Shown in pieces: positions 1 through 4,512 of a stretch of DNA of 6,257 nucleotides (positions within the stretch are counted from its first letter, which is position 1; the number at the start of each line of letters is the position of its first letter). A program made the position numbers and the translations under genes. The stretch is from Hyphomicrobiales bacterium (GTDB lineage Bacteria > Pseudomonadota > Alphaproteobacteria > Rhizobiales > GCA-2746425). The DNA lies in assembly GCA_002746425.1 (NCBI GenBank), contig NVXB01000062.1, positions 19,207 through 25,463 on the forward strand. The letters run 5' to 3'. The notes under the pieces were generated by a model. It had not been told where the DNA came from, did no database searches, and saw nothing but the letters and a program-made list of their open reading frames with translations.

Positions 1-119
1 GGCACTGTCGACGCGGCAAAGCCAGATGAAAGAGTGCTGACCACGAAAACCGTGATGGCAAAAAACACGGTAATGCAACGCATTGCCCTTGCGAAAAACG
101 AAAGATTACTTGTCAGCAT
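1..119 (-). CDS. Start of a secreted or periplasmic protein (partial, runs off left edge)
   Basis: Only the first 39 codons are in the window. The reading begins MLTSNLSFFARAMRC and continues into a hydrophobic stretch (ITVFFAITVFVVSTL) ending in SSGFAA-STV. This is a textbook Sec signal peptide: basic n-region (R11, R14), hydrophobic core at about residues 15-29, and a small-residue cleavage site, most likely after the AA at residues 35-36. The mature part is outside the window, so the function is unknown. The ATG at 117-119 has a weak GAG six bases upstream. A second in-frame ATG at 81-83 (MRCITVFF...) would give a more compact signal peptide and cannot be excluded. The gene lies about 100 bases downstream of polA on the same strand. 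I see no lipobox: the only Cys, C15, precedes the hydrophobic core. Confidence 0.62.
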   Translation of the reverse strand, partial: MLTSNLSFFARAMRCITVFFAITVFVVSTLSSGFAASTV

Positions 120-141
120 GTATGGCTCAGACCTGCATTGC

Positions 142-159
142 TTGTTCACTACCGAACAA
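142..159. repeat. Small perfect hairpin in the gap between polA and the secreted-protein gene
   Basis: TTGTTC at 142-147 and GAACAA at 154-159 form a perfect six-base-pair inverted repeat around a six-base loop. On the minus strand a run of six T precedes rather than follows the stem, so it does not look like an intrinsic terminator for polA transcripts. It would lie in the 5' leader of the gene starting at 119. The rest of the 103-base gap (120-222) shows no convincing promoter. Confidence 0.4.
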
Positions 160-203
160 AAAAGTTCCCAATAGCACTACTGGACTAAAAATAGGTTTAT
201 TCC

Positions 204-221
204 GTGGCAAGACTTGGCCAC
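204..221 (-). terminator. Possible weak terminator hairpin just after polA
   Basis: Immediately past the polA stop (TGA at 223-225) the minus strand reads GTGGC, an eight-base loop, then GCCAC, a five-base-pair stem. The following bases are not a U-tract; a run of five T appears only about 12 bases later (187-191). It may be a weak terminator or an RNA 3'-end stabilising stem. It could also be chance. Confidence 0.28.
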
Positions 222-222
222 A

Positions 223-3156
223 TCAGTGCGCCTCATCCCAATTATTGGCTGCGCGCGCATCGACCTTAAGCGGCACAGAAAGCTCCAAAACCGGCAGGCA
301 AGCCTGTTCCATGATATCTGTGATGATGGGTATGGTGGCGTCAACCTCTTCGTCGGGCACTTCAAAAATCAATTCATCATGCACTTGCAACAGCATCTGC
401 GCCGAGAGCTTTGCATCATCAAGAGCATCCTCCATGCGCAGCATGGCACGGCGGATAATATCAGCCGCAGAGCCCTGAATAGGCGCGTTAACGGCAGCGC
501 GCTCCATGAAGGAACGCATGTTGGGGTTTTTGGTATTGATTTCAGGATAATGCGCCCGGCGGCCAAAAATGGTTTCCACATAACCATGGGCACGGGCGTA
601 GGTTTTTGTGTCTTCCATATAGGCTTGAATGCCGGGAAAACGCTCAAAATATGTATCGATATAAGCTTTGGCATCGCCTCGCGAAATGCCCAGTTGATTG
701 GCCAATCCAAAAGCAGAAATACCGTAAATGATGCCAAAATTGATCGCCTTGGCCTGACGCCGCACCATCGGGTCCATGCCCTCAATAGGCACGTTGAACA
801 TTTCGCTGGCGGTCATGGCATGAATATCCAGCCCATCAGCAAAAGCCTGTTTGAGCTGAGGGATATCGGCGATATGGGCCAGAACGCGCAATTCAATCTG
901 GCTGTAATCGGCCGAGATCAACTTGTGATCAGGCGCAGCAACAAAGGCCTGACGGATTTTACGCCCCGATGCTGTGCGGATCGGAATGTTTTGCAGATTT
1001 GGATCGGATGATGACAAACGCCCGGTCGAGGTCGAGGCCAACGAATAGGATGTGTGCACCCGCTTGGTTGTCGGGTTGATGTAACCCGGCAGTGCATCGC
1101 TGTAAGTTGATTTCAATTTGGACAATTGCCGCCAATCAACGATTTTTCGCGGCAAAACATGGCCTTCAGCAGCTAGCTCTTCCAGCACCGAGGCGGAGGT
1201 GGACCACGCGCCAGTTTTGGTTTTTTTACCGCCGGGCAGTTCCATTTTGCCGAACAAAATATCGCCAAGTTGTTTTGGCGAGCCAATGTTGAACCGCGTA
1301 CCAGCCAACTCGGTAATTTCTTCTTCCAGCCCGGCCATGCCCTGGGCAAACTCGCCTGATAGGCGCGATAGCATTTGCCGATCAACCGAAATGCCGCGCT
1401 TTTCCATGCGCATCAGCACTGGCACCATGGGGCGTTCCAGATTTTCATACACGCGGGTCATGCCATCGGCGGGCAATCTTGGTTTTAAAACCTGCCATAG
1501 CCGCAAGGTGACATCAGCGTCTTCGGCGGCGTAGCGCGAGGCATCTTCAATCGGCACATAATCAAAGGTGATCATGCTTTTGCCGGAGCCCGCCACAGAT
1601 TTAAACGGGATCGGCTCATGATCAAGCCAGCGTTTTGACAGCTCGTCCATCCCATGGCCGCCCATGCCAGTATCCAGCGTATAGGACAGCAGCATGGTGT
1701 CATCGAAGGATTTGACCTCAATGTCATAATTGGCCAGCAGCAGCGCATCGTATTTGAGGTTTTGCGCGATTTTCAAAACTGCCGGGTTTTCCAGCAAGGG
1801 TTTTAGGACATCTAGCGCCGCCTGCGTTGGGATTTGCCCCTCGACAAGACCGCCGCCCAGCAGATCGCCAATACCGCTTTTGTGGGTCAACGGCACATAG
1901 GCCGCTTTGCCCGGCGCCAGAGCCAGCGAAAAGCCAACAAGCTCGGCCTGCATGGCATCCAGCGAGGTGGTCTCCGTGTCGAAACTGACAAGGCCTTGCT
2001 CGGTAGCCTCATCACACCAGCGTTTTAGAGCATCGAGATCCATAATGGTCTCGTAGGCGCTGTGATCAATTTTCTGGCCAAAGGCTTTGGCCTTCATCCG
2101 GTCTGCCATCGCCGATGGGGTGTTGCTGGAAACATCTGCGGGCTGGCGCTCGATTGCCGCCGCTGCCGCACCCTCCCAGTGATCAACTGACACAACAGCA
2201 TTGTCGACAGAGTCTGCATCAGTGTCAGTTGCCGCAGCAATACGGCGGGTTAGCGTCGTAAACTCCATGGTTTTTAGAAAAGCTATCAGCTTGGCACCAT
2301 CAACCGGTTCCATAGCAAAGGCCCCGACCGGCACATCGAGCGGGGTTCGTTGATCCAGCTCTACCAGGCGGCGCGACAGGCGCGCCTGATCAGCAAATTC
2401 GATGAGGTTCTCGCGGCGTTTGTTCTGCTTGATCTCGCTGGCACGTGCCAGCAGCGTTTCCAGATCACCATATTCGGTGAGCAATTGCGCTGCCGTTTTG
2501 GGGCCAATGCCCGGGACACCCGGCACATTATCGGTGCTATCACCGGCCAGCGCCTGCAAATCGATCATCTTTTCAGGACCAACACCAAACTTCTCCACCA
2601 CATCATCATGGCGAATGATCTTGTCTTTCATCTGATCAAACATGATGACTTTGTCGCTCACCAACTGCATCAAATCCTTATCAGACGATACAATGGTGAC
2701 ATGCGCGCCGATCTCTTCGGAGACGCGGGCATAAGTGGCGATCAGATCATCGGCCTCATAACCATCAAGCTCGACACAGGCGACATTAAAGGCTCTCGTG
2801 GCATCGCGGATGATAGAGAATTGCGGGCGTAAATCTTCCGGCGTTTCGCTGCGGTTGGCCTTGTATTCAGGATAAATATCGTTGCGAAAGGTTTTGCTGC
2901 CGGCATCGAAAATCACCGCGAAATGGGTGGGTTTTTCGCCCAGAGATGTATCATTGGCCAGTTCGCGCAATTTCCACAACATATTGCAAAAACCGGCAAT
3001 AGCCCCGACCGGCAATCCATCGGATTTTCGGGTTAAGGGCGGCAGCGCGTGATAGGCGCGGAAAATGTAGGCGGAACCATCCACCAACATCACGTGATCA
3101 CCTGATTTGATGCCGGTTGTGTCGCTGGCTGGCGAAGAATCTGTTGTATCTGACAT
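223..3156 (-). CDS. polA: DNA polymerase I
   Basis: This 977-residue enzyme removes RNA primers and fills gaps in Okazaki-fragment maturation and excision repair. All three domains are intact. The 5'-nuclease (about 20-305) shows LVDGSAY with D26, VIFDAG with D84, YKANR (98-102), YEADDLIAT (D135, D136), SSDKD (D159, D161) and the helix-hairpin GDSTDNVPGVPGIGPKTA. The 3'-5' exonuclease (about 365-560) keeps SFDTET (D393, E395), NLKYD (D470) and YAAEDAD (Y542, D546), so proofreading should be active. The polymerase domain carries motif A DYSQIELR (D750), motif B RRQAKAINFGIIYG (R799, K803, F807, Y811) and motif C QVHDE (D927, E928). F807 matches the E. coli Klenow Phe762 position. It is longer than E. 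coli Pol I (928 residues) because of an Ala/Asp-rich linker at about 306-365 and a Ser/Asp/Thr-rich N-terminus. The ATG at 3154-3156 is the first standard start after an in-frame stop but has no Shine-Dalgarno. An internal ATG at 3088-3090 (residue 23, HVMLVDGSAY) lies ten bases after AGG and is a possible alternative. Confidence 0.98.
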   Translation of the reverse strand: MSDTTDSSPASDTTGIKSGDHVMLVDGSAYIFRAYHALPPLTRKSDGLPVGAIAGFCNMLWKLRELANDTSLGEKPTHFAVIFDAGSKTFRNDIYPEYKANRSETPEDLRPQFSIIRDATRAFNVACVELDGYEADDLIATYARVSEEIGAHVTIVSSDKDLMQLVSDKVIMFDQMKDKIIRHDDVVEKFGVGPEKMIDLQALAGDSTDNVPGVPGIGPKTAAQLLTEYGDLETLLARASEIKQNKRRENLIEFADQARLSRRLVELDQRTPLDVPVGAFAMEPVDGAKLIAFLKTMEFTTLTRRIAAATDTDADSVDNAVVSVDHWEGAAAAAIERQPADVSSNTPSAMADRMKAKAFGQKIDHSAYETIMDLDALKRWCDEATEQGLVSFDTETTSLDAMQAELVGFSLALAPGKAAYVPLTHKSGIGDLLGGGLVEGQIPTQAALDVLKPLLENPAVLKIAQNLKYDALLLANYDIEVKSFDDTMLLSYTLDTGMGGHGMDELSKRWLDHEPIPFKSVAGSGKSMITFDYVPIEDASRYAAEDADVTLRLWQVLKPRLPADGMTRVYENLERPMVPVLMRMEKRGISVDRQMLSRLSGEFAQGMAGLEEEITELAGTRFNIGSPKQLGDILFGKMELPGGKKTKTGAWSTSASVLEELAAEGHVLPRKIVDWRQLSKLKSTYSDALPGYINPTTKRVHTSYSLASTSTGRLSSSDPNLQNIPIRTASGRKIRQAFVAAPDHKLISADYSQIELRVLAHIADIPQLKQAFADGLDIHAMTASEMFNVPIEGMDPMVRRQAKAINFGIIYGISAFGLANQLGISRGDAKAYIDTYFERFPGIQAYMEDTKTYARAHGYVETIFGRRAHYPEINTKNPNMRSFMERAAVNAPIQGSAADIIRRAMLRMEDALDDAKLSAQMLLQVHDELIFEVPDEEVDATIPIITDIMEQACLPVLELSVPLKVDARAANNWDEAH

Positions 3157-3216
3157 GCCGCAGACTATGCCATTGTCGCGCAGCAGGGCAAAGCAGAATT
3201 ACTCCGCCGCTAACCG

Positions 3217-3238
3217 AAAAAAGCCAACTGGTGCTGGC
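3217..3238 (-). terminator. Weak intrinsic terminator after the acyltransferase gene
   Basis: Four bases past the acyltransferase stop (TAG at 3243-3245) the minus strand reads GCCAG, a six-base loop, TTGGC, then six T (3217-3222). The stem is four Watson-Crick pairs plus one G-U, so it is weak, but the T-run sits directly against it. It would partly insulate polA from the upstream gene; read-through is plausible. The remaining bases up to the polA start hold no confident promoter. Confidence 0.38.
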
Positions 3239-3242
3239 AGGC

Positions 3243-4298
3243 CTAATTCATGGTTTGCAAGCGCATGTCAGTTGTTGCTTTGAGCGTAGAGACCGCAGGC
3301 TTTTCCTCAAGCCAGGCCCAGCGCGGACGCTGAAACAGGAAGGTGCCAATGCCAAGGCGGCGAATAATGAGATAAAACAGCGCAGAGCCAATCACGCCCG
3401 ACGCGGTGACGATAAGCGAGATCAGACCTATATCTGAAATGATATCCAGTTTGAGCAAAACAATGCGGGAAATCGCCATCGGCAAGAAGAATGCCAGATA
3501 GATGACAATGGAATTAGCGCCCAGCCAGGCAATAGGTTTCATCGCCCAGCGCCCTGCCAAAAGCGATGCGATGCAAATCAACGCCAACGCACCGGCAAAG
3601 CCAAGCGGCAATGACACGACGGGCATCGCCGCCACGCCCCACCACACAAAGCCGCCATTAACCAGCACCCAGCTTAGCAACAGGCCCGATGCGACAAACA
3701 TGTCCTTGCGCACCCATGCAGCCATGCGGAAGACATAAGGCGCCAGCGCATAACCTGCAAAGAAGAACACAAAACGCGAGGTAAACTCATCAACCAGCAA
3801 AATCTCGCTATGGACATTGGCCAGATGCAGCACGGCCGCGACAAGGCCTGTCATCCACATCGGCACGCGCGCCTGGCGCGCCAGGCGGGTGACAACGAAG
3901 AAAATCGGCAAAATATAGATAAACCAGAGCGTGCCAAAAGGATCAATGTAGCTCATCAGGTAGAGCTTGATGGTGCCCGCTAACCCAAATTCTGCCGCAA
4001 AACCCGGTGCTTTAAAGGCAAATTGAATGGTTACCCACAGCGCATAAAAATAGAAAAAGTGAACCACTTTGCGGTCCAGATAGCGCAACCAACTGCGATC
4101 AATCACATTGGCCAGAAACAGCCCTGAGATCAAAAAGAAATCCGGCATGCGAAACGGCGCTGCAAAGGCCACAACCACATGCATCCAGCCAGTTTCACCC
4201 ACCGCCTTTTCCACACCCAGCACCGAATGCATCATGACAACGAAAATGATGCAAATACCTTTGGCTGTATCAACCCAATTGATGCGATTTTGATCCAT
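3243..4298 (-). CDS. Acyltransferase family 3 membrane protein
   Basis: This 351-residue integral inner-membrane protein, with about ten hydrophobic segments, belongs by its motifs to the acyltransferase-3 family (Pfam PF01757), whose members move acetyl or other acyl groups onto sugars of surface polysaccharides, glucans or peptidoglycan. Family marks are NWVDTAKGICIIFVVMMHS at residues 7-25 (D10, K13, G14, H24), FRMPDFFLISGLF at 49-61 (R50), GTLWFIYILPIFF at 122-134, FFFAGY at 178-183 and LGANSIVIYLAFFLP at 259-273. The YLxH-type His often found after the last motif is not present (YLAFF). The start chosen is the ATG at 4296-4298, which has AGGA seven bases upstream. The frame stays open to a TTG at 4341-4343 that would add 15 polar residues but has no ribosome site. 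The C-terminal tail (about 323-351) is hydrophilic. The gene diverges from the penicillin-binding protein gene, which hints at an envelope role, but the substrate cannot be told from sequence. Confidence 0.88.
   Translation of the reverse strand: MDQNRINWVDTAKGICIIFVVMMHSVLGVEKAVGETGWMHVVVAFAAPFRMPDFFLISGLFLANVIDRSWLRYLDRKVVHFFYFYALWVTIQFAFKAPGFAAEFGLAGTIKLYLMSYIDPFGTLWFIYILPIFFVVTRLARQARVPMWMTGLVAAVLHLANVHSEILLVDEFTSRFVFFFAGYALAPYVFRMAAWVRKDMFVASGLLLSWVLVNGGFVWWGVAAMPVVSLPLGFAGALALICIASLLAGRWAMKPIAWLGANSIVIYLAFFLPMAISRIVLLKLDIISDIGLISLIVTASGVIGSALFYLIIRRLGIGTFLFQRPRWAWLEEKPAVSTLKATTDMRLQTMN
3870..3887. repeat. Perfect 18-base palindrome inside the acyltransferase gene
   Basis: CGCCTGGCG followed directly by CGCCAGGCG forms a perfect 18-base palindrome containing GGCGCGCC. 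On the coding strand it spans the codons for residues about 138-143 (RLARQA), a cytoplasmic-looking basic loop after the LWFI segment. It is probably a by-product of Arg/Ala codons, but it could fold into a cruciform or RNA stem. Confidence 0.6.
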
Positions 4299-4305
4299 TA
4301 GACTA

Positions 4306-4309
4306 TCCT
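4306..4309 (-). promoter_or_regulatory. Ribosome binding site that sets the acyltransferase start
   Basis: AGGA on the minus strand lies seven bases before the ATG at 4296-4298. No comparable site precedes the upstream TTG at 4341-4343, which is why the shorter 351-residue protein is preferred. Confidence 0.6.
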
Positions 4310-4358
4310 GGCGGCTATCTTGCTTAAAATTCCCATGGGTCAATTTACAGGTAGAGGG

Positions 4359-4386
4359 TTTTTATTGCCTTAAGGCTGCACGGCAA
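4359..4386 (-). promoter_or_regulatory. Candidate sigma-70 promoter for the acyltransferase gene
   Basis: On the minus strand TTGCCG (4381-4386) and TAAAAA (4359-4364) are separated by 16 bases, each matching the housekeeping hexamers at four of six positions. Transcription would start near 4352 and give a leader of roughly 54 bases. The spacer contains the 10-base palindrome GCCTTAAGGC (4367-4376). The match is weak and is inferred by eye only. Confidence 0.28.
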
Positions 4387-4420
4387 ATGCCGACAAAATG
4401 CCTCGAAAACAAATTGTTAT

Positions 4421-4450
4421 CGGCAAGCTTAACGACCCCTTAAATTGCCG
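4421..4450. repeat. Imperfect inverted repeat enclosing the CtrA-like box
   Basis: CGGCAAGCTTAA (4421-4432) and TTAAATTGCCG (4440-4450) are near-perfect inverted arms around the seven-base centre CGACCCC. The inner parts are the two TTAA halves of the CtrA-like box; the outer parts are CGGCAA and TTGCCG. A further CGGCAAATGCCG inverted repeat lies at 4381-4392. The arrangement looks like a dimeric regulator site. Confidence 0.6.
4429..4443. promoter_or_regulatory. CtrA-type binding box, TTAA-N7-TTAA
   Basis: TTAA at 4429-4432 and TTAA at 4440-4443 are separated by exactly seven bases, matching the full consensus recognised by the alphaproteobacterial cell-cycle response regulator CtrA. It lies in the divergent region, 70 bases upstream of the penicillin-binding protein start. 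By position it overlaps the -35 region of the candidate promoter with TATGAT at 4455-4460, the layout typical of CtrA-activated promoters. Whether this organism has CtrA is not shown by the window. Confidence 0.5.
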
Positions 4451-4454
4451 TAAT

Positions 4455-4460
4455 TATGAT
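4455..4460 (+). promoter_or_regulatory. Candidate -10 element of the penicillin-binding protein promoter
   Basis: TATGAT matches TATAAT at five of six positions. There is no good -35 at 16-18 bases upstream; instead the CtrA-like box covers about -38 to -24 relative to a start near 4467. The leader would be about 46 bases. A GAATC (GANTC) site at 4475-4479 lies just downstream. Confidence 0.35.
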
Positions 4461-4499
4461 GCACCTACAAAGTAGAATCATTCGATGCTGCAGGACGTT

Positions 4500-4506
4500 A
4501 GGGAAG
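4500..4506 (+). promoter_or_regulatory. Ribosome binding site for the penicillin-binding protein
   Basis: AGGGAAG ends six bases before the GTG at 4513-4515. An in-frame TAA at 4507-4509 sits two codons upstream of that GTG, so no earlier start is possible, and the next in-frame ATG falls inside the membrane segment. Together these fix the GTG start. Confidence 0.6.
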
Positions 4507-4512
4507 TAAATA

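Noticed and set aside
1..174. Plus-strand frame open from the left edge to a TAG at 172-174
   Set aside because: The translation (ending LFTTEQKSSQ) shows no family-like features, while the opposite strand of the same stretch encodes a very clear signal peptide.
83..478. Plus-strand open frame of 131 codons
   Set aside because: It overlaps the 3' end of polA on the opposite strand and is Ser/Cys-rich low-quality sequence without a ribosome site.
214..1011. Plus-strand open frame of 265 codons opposite polA
   Set aside because: It lies wholly within or against the polA polymerase domain on the other strand, has no recognisable domain, and its composition is what polA codons give in antisense.
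2350..2832. Plus-strand open frame of 160 codons
   Set aside because: It is antisense to the polA 5'-nuclease domain, which has unambiguous catalytic motifs; no independent support.
4299..4512. Small RNA or tRNA gene in the divergent region
   Set aside because: No cloverleaf, no terminator with a T-run, and no conserved RNA element could be recognised; the inverted repeats fit operator sites better.
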